From Sternotherus odoratus (lineage: Eukaryota; Chordata; Testudines; Kinosternidae): a stretch of 64,000 nucleotides of DNA. Positions within the stretch are counted from its first letter, which is position 1. Every line of letters starts with the position of its first letter. The stretch is taken from positions 248,133,644-248,197,643 of the forward strand of contig JAVMKO010000001.1 of assembly GCA_032164245.1 (NCBI GenBank), given 5' to 3'. A model generated the notes under the pieces. The model was not told the DNA's origin. It saw only the letters and a list, made by a program, of their open reading frames with translations, and did not search any database. This document shows, in pieces, positions 1-11,135 of this stretch. The translations under genes and the position numbers were made by a program.

Positions 1-1126
1 CTATGCTGGTCTGTTATAAACCTTGGGCCTTTTAATGGGAGTAATATGCACTTCTCTGTGCTTCCAGCAAAACTCTAGCAAATGCAGAAATGACCAATCT
101 TCCAACCAAGGTGTACCTGCCATTTCTGGGACATAGACCATTATTAATTGCATTCGCCGCTCTGCATTGCTCTCAGGCCTCTAAAGGATTTACTAAAGCT
201 CCCATTGACATCTGTGAAACAGGATTTTATCCAAGGAGTGCTAAAAGTCATATTCTGATGAGCCTTTTGTAGGTTTTGGGGACTTCTTTTTGTAAGCTTC
301 CTTTGATCTCTTTTCCGACCATTAGAAAACACACATAAAAACATTAAGTCATCTCCATTACTAGCACCCAGTTAGCAATGTTGTAAGTATTTTATCACCT
401 ATCTTACTAAAATGTGACTAGTCTGGAAAGGAGACTGGGAACCCAGGGGAAGACTGGGATTATCTGGGCAAGGAGATTGGGACGGGAAGCCAATGGGTGG
501 GTGGGATACCTTGATCAGATGAGGAGTCCTGGGGGACTGTGGCTGGCTGGGCAAGGAGACTGGGATGAGAACTCAGATGAGTGGAGACAGGACAGAAGCA
601 GATTGGAAGGGAGGAGGCAGAAGACTGTGTCCATTTAAGCACATTTCCCTCCAGAGAATGAAATGAAACCCAGGCTTGCCAATCCTCTTTGCACAGCAAA
701 TATATGTGAAATGTATTAGCTGATTCTTTCACTAATGGCACTGAAGATTATTAATTATAATGATTATCAATAATATAATGACAACGCTCTGGGTGACATT
801 ACTGGCACTAGTCTGACTTCAGTGACTTTACATTGCCTCTTTGCTAAAAAGTAAAAAACAATTCATTGCAGTGGAGCATTCATGTGCTGCAAGTATGGGG
901 CCAAGCCACTTGTTAAGCAGCCTTAGTGATATCTGCTGGAAACACTCCCATTTGCCCATTCTTTGAGATTTTTATTATTAATAATTATTATTGAAAATCT
1001 AAAATGCCATGTAACTTGTTTCTCTTCTCATAGCCGTGAAAGTAAGAAAAGACCTAGAAGATCATATTTATCACACTAGCAGCAGTTAAATAACTAATTA
1101 GAAGCATTTAAATAACGAATACATAA
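1..1126. other. No gene seen; degenerate G-rich tandem repeat inside
   Basis: No exon-like frame is visible. Around 421-620 an irregular repeat recurs, built on units like CTGGGCAAGGAGAYTGGGA (near 466 and near 548, with a related unit near 421). It looks like a decayed minisatellite. The rest is AT-rich and unassigned. Confidence 0.5.
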
Positions 1127-1283
1127 TATCCAGTATCGGAGGGGTAGCCATGTTAGTCTGGATCTGCAAATGCAGCAAAGAGTCTTGTAGCACCTTATAG
1201 ACTAACTGATGTTTAGGAGCATAGGCTTTCGTCAGATGAATGTGACGAAGTGGGTCTTCGCCCACGAAAGCTTATCTGTCGTT
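1127..1283. mobile_element. Penelope-like element end with decayed hammerhead-like motif
   Basis: The segment starts with an antisense arm (GGGGTAGCCATGTTAGTCTG) and runs into a plus-strand hammerhead-like block. That block has a core-like GTGACGA at 1242-1248, a 5-bp stem GTGGG/CCCAC (1250-1254 and 1261-1265) and GAAA at 1266-1269. It is flanked by the 9-bp direct repeat AATACATAA at 1118-1126 and 1284-1292, which supports a retroelement insertion. The first core base is G where hammerheads have C, and the antisense arm has lost its stem II, so neither half should cleave. Hammerhead motifs in Penelope-like elements are known from the literature; assigning this copy to them is inference from the motif. 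Confidence 0.75.
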
Positions 1284-1292
1284 AATACATAA

Positions 1293-1659
1293 CAGCCCAT
1301 CACACTGCCAATGTAAGAGTTTTCCCTATGGTAAATTTACTAGGTCTTTGGTCAGTCTTATTTGAATACCCTTTGAGTAATACACAGTGGAGTCTGAAGT
1401 CAATGTAGTTACTTAACTACAATGTAGTTAATTGGGGTGAATTTACCCCAGTTAATGTAAAATAGATAATCGTCAGTTATCCTACTATCTATGATGCATG
1501 GGGGGGTATATCAATGAATTAACTTTATATCATACACATGCTTTTGATTTTTATTTCTTCAAAAGAAGAACTGAAAATCTGAATGCTCTGAACCACCAGA
1601 GACAAATTTGAGCCTATAAGTAATAGCAATGCAGGGTTTTGTAATAGCAGGCTGTAAGC
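1293..1659. other. Unassigned AT-rich DNA
   Basis: No gene. A short inverted/direct repeat built on ATGTAGTTA and TAACTAC lies near 1404-1433. Nothing else is recognisable. Confidence 0.4.
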
Positions 1660-2590
1660 TGGCATGGCCATCCCTCTGCTTCCGCTTCTGAGAGAGGCCA
1701 CGCCTCCTTACTGTTTGGTCTAGTAGAGTCTTTTCCAAGCAAAGAAAAAAGGGGGGAATTAGCCGTTCTTGGGGGGGGGGGGCGGTCTTCAAGTGGGGGC
1801 AGGTCCTTAAAAAGTCTGGGCTCTGGCCTGCCACAAGGCAGAGCAATAGCAATCTATATGAGCAGTAGTGAAGCAGGACAGAACAGCAAACAGTTCAGGC
1901 TCTGGCCTGCCACCAGGCAGAGCTGTAGCAGTTTATCCACCCACCTGTAAGCAGGGCTCTGGTAGGGGTGAGCGCTGAGCACATTCTATGGGGCTCAGGA
2001 AGTGACACCCAAGGAGCACAGGCCTCCTGGCCTAAGGAAGGGGAGTACTGCCAACCCAGGGGTGGCTTGGCAGGAAGGAGGTGGGGCTTCCCAACTCCAC
2101 CACATCCTAGCTTAGCTGCCCTAGCAGCAGCAGAGCAGTTTGCCACTGGGTCAGTGGGGATCCACCCACAACACGCTGACCTTGTTTCAGGCCAGCTCCC
2201 AACCAGACTGTTGCCCAGTTCTCCTGTGCCGCTTCCTGCTCTCCTCCCCCGGTGTACCTGCATCGAGGAATCATCCTCAGTCTCCCTGGCATACACTGCC
2301 AAGGGTAGCGGTAGCAGCTCCTCAGCATCTGGCGTTGCTGGGCTCTCTGGAAGCTGAGGCTGGTTCCTGGGGCAGCAGGCATCCCACTCCAGCAGTGGGT
2401 AAGAAGCATCTGTTTCCTTCAGCAGCTCCCTCCCAACTGAGCTGTTCGGCTGGCCTTTTATACTTCCACTTTCTCTCCCACCCCCCTGCTTCTGTCATGC
2501 AGGGTGTCGTCCTTCTGGTTCCGCCCACCAAGTGGCTTGTGGCCTTCCCTCTGCTTCCACCTCTAATGGAGTCATGCCTCCTCGCTACTC
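1660..2590. repeat. GC-rich block bounded by related direct repeats, family unknown
   Basis: Near 1668-1712 and again near 2539-2583 the sequence carries a related ~45-bp segment sharing CCCTCTGCTTCC and GCCTCCT. A second internal duplication, GGCTCTGGCCTGCCA followed by an AGGCAGAGC-type segment, occurs near 1818 and near 1899. The composition is far richer in GC than the flanks. The frames open here lack any recognisable domain and overlap on both strands, as expected of GC-rich DNA. It could be an old LTR-type element with terminal repeats, but I see no clean TG...CA ends or target duplication. Confidence 0.4.
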
Positions 2591-2954
2591 AGATATGACA
2601 TTAATTTCTTTTATAAAAATCTAAAATTTTTGCTGACATGAACATGTCTTCCATCTCCTTATTTTCAGTTAAACCTCTTTGGAAAGTGAGATTATATATA
2701 TAAACTCATCTACCCAAGATATACTGAAGTAGCAATAAAAAGAAATATATGATTCTAGAAGTAGGCTTTTCCACAAACTCACTCTCCCAGCTGTCATCAT
2801 TAACTGCAATTCGAGAAATATTTTGTTGTTCTGTTGCTTTGGAAAAATGAATATTATGATTAGGATAGATTTTACCTGTGTGTACAGAAAACATTTCCTT
2901 GACAGGTATAAACTGCTTTCAGGATGTTTCTTCAACATGTGTTTGTCATTATTA
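2591..2954. other. Unassigned AT-rich DNA
   Basis: No gene and no repeat that I recognise. It ends where CR1-like coding remnants begin. Confidence 0.35.
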
Positions 2955-3529
2955 TCGATCTAGTTGGTACCTGGTGGGATGATTCGTGTGACTGGAATGC
3001 TAAAATCAATCAATGGTTCAAAATTATTTAGGCAGGATTGAGTGAACAATGGGGAGGCGGCGTGGTAATCTATGTAAAAATGGTATTACCTGTTTCCAGG
3101 TCACTGATAACTCAGAAGAAAATTATCTTAAATAATTCTGGATCCATGTCCTAACCGAAAAAGCCCAACATGGGGTATTTCTTTGTGTATGCTACAGATC
3201 ACCAAAGCCCAGTGGGGAAGGATAACCAACTCCTTAAGCACCTAAACTATAAAGTGTGGGGGGGGGGGAAGCTGTTTGATCATGGGGGCCTTCAATCTGA
3301 GTGACATACGCTGGAGATCTCATTCTGCCAGTAGTAAAACATCCTCAGAATGTCCAGATATTGTACGTAACAACTTCCTAACTCAAAGAGCATTGCATCC
3401 AAGATGGGGGAATTTTATATTAGACCTCATTTTGGAAGATAAGGAGGAATTAATCACAGAATTAAAAATTACTGGTAGTTTAGGTACAAGTGATCATGAC
3501 TTGATCACATTTTGGGATGGGAGAATGTG

Positions 3530-4055
3530 CAGGAACTGCCTGACCACTGTCTGTTGTGACTTCGGCAGCAGAGTGCAATCCGGCTGTAATTAGCACCAAC
3601 AGGTATCTTTCAGTTCCTGTGTAACCACTCGGGGTCGGGCGCCTGGTGGGTACATTTTCCCCCAAAAACGCCATTGAAATGTCTCAGGGGTAATATCCAA
3701 TGCATCAAGAATGGCAGTCTTCACCATCTGGTATTCCCGGGCCCTTCATCTCAAGGGAGCATGGTAGGCCGCTTGGGTGGCCCCTGTCAAGTAGGGAGCC
3801 AAGAGAGTGTCCCGTTGCGCCGGGTCCCACCCGGCCACAGAGCCGACGCATTTGAAAATATTCAGGAATGCTTCGGGGTCATCCGCCAACCCCATCTTGG
3901 TGAGTCGGAACAGCAGACTGGGAGCCGGTACCAGTATCACACCTAAGCATACTGCCGCTGTTGCTTCTGTTATTGGGCCCACAGCTCCTGAATGAGCTGT
4001 TGTTGCTGGGTTCCTAGCTACTGCAGCAGTTGCTGCTGTTGTTGGAGCTGTGCAG

Positions 4056-4087
<32 letters not shown>

Positions 4088-4141
4088 CTGGCTCTTGGTC
4101 AACCTCTTGACCAGCATATCCCATTCCGTGGGCCCCCCCAT
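3530..4141 (-). pseudogene. Gypsy-type (Gmr1-like/SCAN-like) gag fragment, antisense in CR1
   Basis: The minus-strand frame 4141-3746 has an alanine-rich N-terminal part followed by LTKMGLADDPEAFL and a stretch ending LAPYLTGATQAAYHA. That pattern, including the 'LAPxLTGxAQxAY' block, is typical of Ty3/Gypsy Gmr1-like gag proteins, the group from which SCAN domains are thought to derive. A second minus frame (3674-3480) may continue the element after stops. No LTR, protease or RT is visible. The alanine run comes from a (CTG)10 tract on the plus strand. The piece is a fragment, not a working gene. Assignment rests on motif recognition, not a search. Confidence 0.65.
4057..4086. repeat. (CTG)10 trinucleotide tract
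   Basis: Ten uninterrupted CTG units, with looser CTG/CAG repeats upstream from about 4021. On the minus strand it is read as the alanine run of the gag-like fragment. Confidence 0.95.
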
Positions 4142-4609
4142 CTGTGTCAGGGGGTGTTATGCATCTATAAACAAAGAATATGGGCCATACTTTCAGGATG
4201 AGAGATTCTATTCTAGAAAGCAGTGACTCTGAAAAAGATTTCTGGTTGTGATGTATAATCAGTTAACCATGAACACCAATTGTGATAACGGAGCCAAAAA
4301 GCCTAATGCAATCCTAGGATGAATAAACAGGGGAATCTTAAGTGTGAGTAAAGAGATTATTTTACTTCTGTATTTGGCATTGGGAAACCATGGTTGTAAT
4401 TCTGTGTCTAATTCTGGTATCCAGAATTCAAGAAGGATATTGATAAATTGGAAAGAGTTCAGAAAAGAGTTACAAGAATGATTAAAGGATTAGAAAACAT
4501 GCATTGTAGTGATAAACACAAGAAACTCAATTTATTCTTCATAACAAAGAGAAGGGTAGAGGGTGACTTGATCACTGTTTATAAGTATCTACTTGGGGAA
4601 CAAATATAC

Positions 4610-4902
4610 CAGGGATCGGCAACCTTGGCACGCGGGACTGCAGGGTAAGCACCCTTAGCAGGCCCCGCCGTTTGTTTACTTGCTGTTTCGCTGACTGCGG
4701 CTCCCACTGGCTGTTCTGGTCCAATGGGGGCTGCGGGAAGCAGCGTGGTGCTGGACCTCACTTCCAGCAGCTCCCATTGGACCGGGACAGAGAACCTAGG
4801 CCAGTAGGAGCCACAGTCAACGAAACGGCAAGTAAACAAACCGGCGGGGCCCTCTAAGGGTGCTTACCCTGCAGTCCCGCTTGCCAAGGTTGCTGATACC
4901 TG
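4610..4902. mobile_element. Palindromic hAT-like MITE with perfect 8-bp TSD
   Basis: The left end is CAGGGATCGGCAACCTTGG and the right end is the near reverse complement, CCAAGGTTGCTGATACCTG. The target duplication AAATATAC is exact at 4602-4609 and 4903-4910. The interior is largely self-complementary (the segments near 4628-4670 and 4838-4878 pair, and CCCATTGG motifs recur). CAG...CTG ends and an 8-bp duplication are hAT hallmarks; it has no coding capacity. It sits inside the CR1 remnant, so it is younger than that insertion. Relatives lie at 18655-18987 and 22289-22445. Confidence 0.9.
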
Positions 4903-5170
4903 AAATATACCATATGGACTCTTCACTCTAGCACAGAAAGGTAGAATACTATTTAATAGCTGAAGCTAGACAAATTCAGGTTTAAAATAAGGCATAAATT
5001 TTTGACAGTGAAAGCAATTAACCATTGGGACAACTTACCAAAGGTTGTGGTGGAATCTCCATCACTGACAATTTTAAAATCAAGATTGGATGTTTATCTA
5101 GAAGATGTGCTCTAGGAATTATTTTGGTAAAGTTCTATGGCTGGTGTTATTCAGGTCAGACTGGCCTAGG

Positions 5171-7085
5171 AGCCAAAAAATTATAATGACAGAATTTGGG
5201 AAATTAAACATGTCTTGGGTGGGAGGGAGCGAAAGTCTATACATTATTTTCTCAGCGTGATTAGAATGAAAGAAAAAACTGGGAAGCTGCCAGTTCCAGA
5301 GCTTTTCGTGCCTTTATGAAAAAGGATCATTATCTGTGCACCTTTTATCAGCAAGGGAAATGTATAGAGAGATATTCTGCTCCAGTCTAAGTGAGCTTCT
5401 AATGAGTTGTACTGCATCTTGTCTGATGCCCCTAAAAACAAAAAGCGAAAAAAGAGTAGTCTGGCAACAGATATAGTAAAAATTAAGAAAGTACTGTTGG
5501 TACCGGAGGATACTAATCCTTTGTAGGGTGACTGATGTAACTGTGTCAACTGACAGCCAACTTTGTACTGAATTGCTTGATGTATAAAAGACAATGATTC
5601 TGAGGCTGTCATTTAAAGTGCATCTGTTCTGAATGAACAGTAGCATTCATCCACTTTATAACAGGGATCCTGTTGTGAATAATCTAAACATGTGCCAGAT
5701 GAAGCAAGTCAGAAGTGAACTTGTCAGTCAGGGGGATAAATGTGTTGATTTACTGAGCGCTATTGATTTTCCCCCCTAAGTGCAAGATTTTTAAAAAAAC
5801 ATATGAGAAGGATGGTCCCAAACCAGGTAACAAGAATTAAGATAAATTTCAAATCTGCAAAGAATGATATCCAGCTGAGATAAGCTTAGTCCAGCCTCTA
5901 CTACTCAGCCAGAGTGTGATATCTTTTTGGATCAGCTGGTAAAGCTGGACTGCCTTTGAAGCAAACATATTCCATATTAAGTGCTGGCTGCCACTGCATG
6001 AAGGCCAAAATCATAGAACAAATCCAGGCATTGGATACAGATTCCAATAGAAGAATAAGAATTGGCATCTGACATTTAGACTGGGTTGTTAAAGTAGAAA
6101 TATAATGTTTTAAATGTATAGAAATTGGATGGAACCAATTTGTCAAATATACTGTAAAACTGGAAATAGGAGTAAGATTAAAAATAATGAGTTGATGTGA
6201 CCTGTGTCCGGAGTCTTTCTTCCTTTATATATAAACAAGAAAAGTGTGGGAAATTAATAGATGTTTGGGAGTAATTTCTAACACTGATGCCAAAAGTCAT
6301 CAGTAAAATACAAGGAGACCTGGATGAGTAATGGATCCCAAATCTGTATAACATATTTCTCTTAACTCTCAGTGAATTTGCATAATCTAAGCCTTTGACA
6401 GCATAAGCATCAGAGTTGAGGTCATCAATCCAAACGTCCGTTTATTTGGTGGTACCTGCAGAATGCTACTGATTATAATTAAGGGCCATATTTTAGTCTA
6501 CATACATTAAATTGCACACCTACAAGATAAGAATAAGATACAAAGTCATTTTAAATACACATACAGGGTAGAAAGTTCTAGCTGATCACAGATAACTTAA
6601 TAGCAATATTTTAATAATGACTGAAATAAATACCTATATTTCTCATGTCAATAATAAACCAAATGAAATGAAATGCATAGAAATCTCACAACTTTCAAAT
6701 CCTGCAGCTCTTCAAGGCTTGAAACAGAGCTGTATACTTCTGAGGAGAAGGGATTCCCAGCTTCCCAAATGGAACATGCATTTGATTCAAGGCTGGAAGG
6801 GCCCAAGATAAAGGACTTTAATTTGTATCATTTTTATGTAACAGAGCTCTTCTTGACCTGCTGCTCACAAACAGGGAAGAAATAGGAAGGGAAGCAAAAG
6901 TGGATGGGAAGGGACCATGAGATGGTCGAGTTCAGGATCCTGACAACAAGGAAGAAAAGAGAGCAGCAGAATACAGACCCTAGACTTCAGAAAAACAGAC
7001 TTTGACTCCCTCAGGGAACTGATGGGCAGGATCCCCTGGGAGAATAACATGAGGAGAAAAGGAGTTCAAGAGAGCTGGCTGTATT
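5171..7085. other. Unassigned DNA, no gene seen
   Basis: AT-rich sequence with only short open frames on both strands and no conserved domain. I see no repeat family that I can name here. Confidence 0.4.
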
Positions 7086-7268
7086 TTAAAGAATCCTTAT
7101 TTTAAAATGTTGACCAAAAAGACAATTTTCATTTTCACAGAAATATTTCTACAAAAAACTTTGGATTTTCATTGAAAAACCAAAAATTGGAAAAAAAAAA
7201 AAAAAAAAAAAAAAACATGTTAAAGACAAACATTTCCCATGGATGAAAATTTTTAACCAGTTCTGTAG
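7086..7268. repeat. AT-rich interspersed repeat with A25 tract
   Basis: A segment rich in AAAATT/TTTTCA motifs ending TTAACCAGTTCT. It contains 25 consecutive A at 7191-7215. A second copy of the same style lies at 51427-51605, beginning AGAACTGGTTAAAA, which is the reverse complement of this copy's end. The two therefore look like members of one family in opposite orientation. Family not identified. Confidence 0.5.
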
Positions 7269-8744
7269 TTCATTTCAGAAGGCGCTTTACATTTTTTAGT
7301 TTTAATTTCTCTCTCTCAGCCCTGTAGAGTGGGACTTCTGGTAACTAAAGCACCTGGCTTTATAGTTATTATTGTATCATACAATACTTTTGTATTGTAG
7401 CATACCATATTCTACTTGGAGAGTACTAAATATCTCTCACCCCCCAAAAAAACTTCCAGGCCTTAGTTTTTCTATAATGTAAGTGGCATATATATAATAC
7501 ACAATGGCATGGTGTGGAATAAAAGTTTTATCAGCATTCATTTAGGTTGACCTATGTAAACTTCACTGGTGGCTCTGTGAGTAATGTTACCAATTCACCT
7601 CCATGCCATTAAAACTTTTATAATACTCCATGATTATCCTAAATTTTCTGTATCTAAAATCACCATGTAAAATTGTACTCACTCAACCATGCTTAAGACA
7701 ACTATGTTTTTGACTGAGTACAATATTGTGCCATCATTCTTCTTTCCTTTGATGATAAAATCATCATCATTCCCACAAGAATCATAAATGGAAAGTGTTT
7801 GGATTGTTTGTTGAGGGGTATGATTTCATTTAAATTTTACAAGGAAAGTGTGTGGGTGTGAACACATTTTTCTACTTCTCTTCTTTATATTTACACTGTA
7901 AAAATCTAATAAAGTTTAAAGAAAGAAACAGTCCTTCTACAATGTATTTATTTCTTGAGGAACTTGCGCAGATTTTGAGAATCTATTTTAGATGAGTAAA
8001 TTACTGGTTTGTATCTAGAAGCAGAGCAGAAGGGGAATGGAGGAAAGAAAAGCTAAGAGAGGACAATGACATGGGTGGGGATGTGTCATTCATGAGAGCT
8101 TCCGTGTAGTGATCGATGTGGGAAGCCCACTGAAGAATGCTTTCAGATTTGCCTTTGAAACGGATCAAGCTGGGTCAACGACTCAATTCTTTTGTGTTAA
8201 ACGTTCCTTTTTTCTGTCGTCTAAGGACAACTTGTCAGCCGAGTCTTCTGCCGTAACTACAGTAGTGTATGCTTTCAAATGACAGTTGCGCTTAAGCAGT
8301 AATTAATTTATCCCATTATCTGTTGTGCTTCTCCATCACTCAGGATTCAGCAATGTAACAAGACCAAAATATTGTAAAGCATTTAATCCTGGTTGCTCTT
8401 ACCTCATGCAACTAGTCCACAGTCACACAATTTACACACTGAAGTACTGTGTGAGTAAAATTTGGCAGGATTGGGTGTGATAGCTTGTATAGCATAAAAA
8501 CGATGGGGTCTGCCAGTCAAATCCCTTTTTCCAGGTAGAACTTTATCTTTTGGTCACAGAAAAACAACTGGCAAACATCTAAATGTAATTCAACATTATT
8601 CCTCAGATTAGGATTTTTTACTCAGCCCCACCGCCAGACTCTCAAGATCATTTCTTTGTAAGGACAAGAACATACTGCATAAAAAGCATTGTTTCTGCAA
8701 CATTCCTTTATCTTGTGGGTCCCATATTTCAGGTAACAGACCTG
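7269..8744. other. Unassigned DNA, no gene seen
   Basis: No supported exon. Short inverted AT motifs such as TGATGATAAAATCATCATCA occur near 7751, and an AATAAA lies near 7909, but with no upstream gene evidence the hexamer cannot be called a functional polyadenylation signal. Confidence 0.35.
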
Positions 8745-8835
8745 GATAGCACTTAGAGAGAGATAAGATGGGTGAGGTAATATCTTGTCTCTCTAATATT
8801 CTGGGACCAACTCGGCTACAATAACACTGCACACA
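8745..8835. mobile_element. Fragment of the GGTGGGTGAGGTAATATC repeat (Penelope-type end)
   Basis: Contains GGGTGAGGTAATATCTT followed directly by TCTCTCTAATATTCTGGGACC. These are the two ends of the same repeat that forms the inverted pair at 18385-18584, here joined with the middle deleted. No cleavage core remains. Confidence 0.55.
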
Positions 8836-10435
8836 ACATGGGATAGAGCTTGTAAGTGAAGTGACTAGGGTTTTACAGTACAGTTTTGACAATGCCTGCA
8901 CCCTTAAAAAAATGTCCTGACACAATTAACACAAGTCCCATTTTTTCCTCAAACAACAACAATCATGTTTACTATGGTATAGCCAAAGAGCCCATCTGAG
9001 CATTGGGCCACTTGAGGAGGCGTTGTACCAACATAGATTTTGTTGGGTTTTTCTTTTCCTAAACTGAAGTTTGGCCCATTATTTTCATATATTATTGTCA
9101 GGTACCTGCGTACTTCTGACTGACACACAAAAGCCTATATTCTTCCTCTCACTTACGTTGGTGTTACAGCAGAGGAAAATAAGGGTGAGATCACATTCTG
9201 CTATCCAATTGAAGTCTGGGTGCCAAAATCTTTCCAAAAGGTTTACTTACACATGGGCACCCATTTAGAATCTCCCTACATTTTTAGATTATATCATTGA
9301 GCAGTATTTTAATGTCTCCCCTTTCTTCTCCCTTCCCAATACCTCCCATCAGTAGCTTAGAATACTGTAGTGGATTTTTTTTAATTGACTGATTTTGCAG
9401 AGTGAATTACAAACCACTCACCAGAACCTGTGACTATTCACTAAAATACCCTCACACTGGTAAGTCAGCTCCCCATCATCATTTCTGGAGACACTACAGT
9501 GACGTTCATTGTATATTTTCATGCAGTGTCTATTGACAGTACCTGCTGGAGGCAGAAAGCGATTCTTCTTGTAAAGCAAATACTATAACCTCTCACAAAC
9601 TGTCAGAAGTGTAATAAAATAACTATAAAACTAACATTTCAAAACAAACTGGTGGGCTGCGTAACCTTGTAGCTTGGGAAGCCCAAGGGACTTGTATCTT
9701 CAAGGATGCTCTAAATAGAATGCTGAGATTCTCTGAAAGAAATTCAGAGTACAAAATCATCAGCTGAGTGTGAAAGGCAACACTCCAGAAGATCTAGGTT
9801 GAGACACTTTTCTAGGACTTATCCATGTCCATACAAAGAAGAGTTGACTTAATTTTTCTTGTGTAACTGAAGTATAATTAGGATCTCAGTTGGAGGATAA
9901 CTGTTCTCATCATTCAGTATGTAATCAGCACCAATGACATGTTTGGCACTGTACAAACATTTAAAAACTCAATGCCCTTGCCTGTAGGCCTATGGGATCT
10001 AGCTCAAACACAGATAAACAGTTCAGACACTCATAATTCTTTGGGAGATGGTGCAAGATGAAAGTGATGGAGACATACTGCAGTGGTCATTGTTGAAATA
10101 TTTCATGAAAAAGATGTGTTTTAAAAAGGTATTTGAAGAAGGGATTGTCTGATTATTGAGAAAGGATAAAAAGCTAGATTCTCCTCCAGCCTGGGCTACA
10201 TTTTCCTCTGCTAATTAAAGAAGAAAGACAGTGAGGGACAGCAGGATACCATTTAAAGCTCCCTGATTCTCAGAGCAGGCTCAAACCCCAATAGCTGCTG
10301 GGCTGTTCTAGTTTATGCTAGTCTAGCACTGGGATTATAATGTTCCCTAGACCAGTGGAGGACAGGCAGAGTGGAACTCCACCATGAACTGTCTATAACC
10401 CTTCACACTCTCTGTCTCAGGCATGTATGTGCTCC
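8836..10435. other. Mostly unassigned DNA
   Basis: No gene. A ~50-bp segment near 9231-9282 (ACACATGGGCACCCATTTAG) recurs in diverged form near 11469-11523 (AACATGGGCACATATTTAG), so both belong to an unnamed dispersed repeat. The stretch near 9930-10040 has weak similarity in style to LINE2-type 3' ends, which I cannot confirm. Confidence 0.35.
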
Positions 10436-10454
10436 TACTCCCATTCTGTAGAGG

Positions 10455-10645
10455 CTAAACAGCTCACAGTCTTCAATGTTTTAATCCTCCCAACACTCCT
10501 GTGAGGTAGGGCAGAGCTATTATCCCCATTTTAGAGACTGGAAACTGAGATGCAGAGACTAAATGACTTGCCAAAGGACAGCCAAGAAGCTTGTGCCAGA
10601 ACAGGGAATTGGAACTCATTCTAGGCTAGCATCCTGACCAGGAGA
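10455..10645 (-). repeat. MIR-like SINE relic
   Basis: ATTATCCCCATTTTAGAGAC, then AACTGAGATGCAGAGA and ATGACTTGCCAAAGG, follow the order of the MIR (CORE-SINE) consensus read in reverse. The copy is old and indel-rich. MIR-type SINEs are ancient and shared across amniotes. Confidence 0.7.
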
Positions 10646-10954
10646 CCATCCTTTTCTATACCACGCAGCTCCCCTCCCTTCCCATCCCAGATACACCAAT
10701 GAGTATGATCCATTTGCACAACAAGAATAGCACAATGGTCCCATAATCATGTAGAGAATCGGGCCCAAAGAGTTTCAAGCAAACTATTTAAGTGTTTTTA
10801 ATTAATGTTTTTGGTGGCTTTTTCTAATTTGATTCTAATATGATCTAGAGGCTATCTAAAATAATCGAAAAGAACACTTGATTGCTGTTTGCATGTCATA
10901 GCATGGGGCTGACAGCTGCAAGCTTCCTGGCAAAAGTAACTGAGCACTCTTACA

Positions 10955-11135
10955 ACAGTGCTTTCCAAAGCTCAATCTCATTATCATCCTCATTTTAGAG
11001 ATAAGCAAATAGGCATAGGGAATAGGAGTGACTTGTCCCAGGTCACCTGGCAAGCAGGTAGCAGATGCAAGAAGAGACCCTATGTCTTCTGAGTCGCAAG
11101 CCAGCAGCCCTATTGCCTCAGCCACACTGTCCCTC
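10955..11135 (-). repeat. MIR-like SINE relic
   Basis: CATCCTCATTTTAGAGATAA and GTGACTTGTCCCAGGTCACC, then a diverged head with GAGTCGCAAGCCAGCAGCCC, follow the MIR reverse-strand order. It has the same orientation as the relic at 10455-10645. Confidence 0.7.

Larger units (their letters stand above)
2955..5170 (+). mobile_element. CR1-like LINE remnant, plus strand, interrupted twice
   Basis: The first part (about 2955-3515) is the ORF2 endonuclease region. The frame at 3276-3593 shows AFNLSDIRW and later SDHDLITF, matching the GDFNxxxxxW and SDHxL motifs of APE-type LINE endonucleases. The last part (about 4160-5170) is the C-terminal RT/thumb region plus 3' end. It contains VQKRVTRMIKGLEN and GDLITVYKYLLG (4448-4648), typical of CR1 C-termini. 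The RT core between them is missing, and a gag-like fragment in opposite orientation occupies that place. A hAT-like element interrupts the 3' part at 4610-4902. Stops, frameshifts and the missing RT make it dead. Family-level assignment is confident; subfamily is not. Confidence 0.85.

Noticed and set aside
2140..2598. 152-codon plus frame as a gene
   Set aside because: GC-rich repeat block; several overlapping frames on both strands and no recognisable motif.
7895..7925. Polyadenylation signal of a 3' UTR
   Set aside because: AATAAA alone in AT-rich DNA with no upstream exon evidence.
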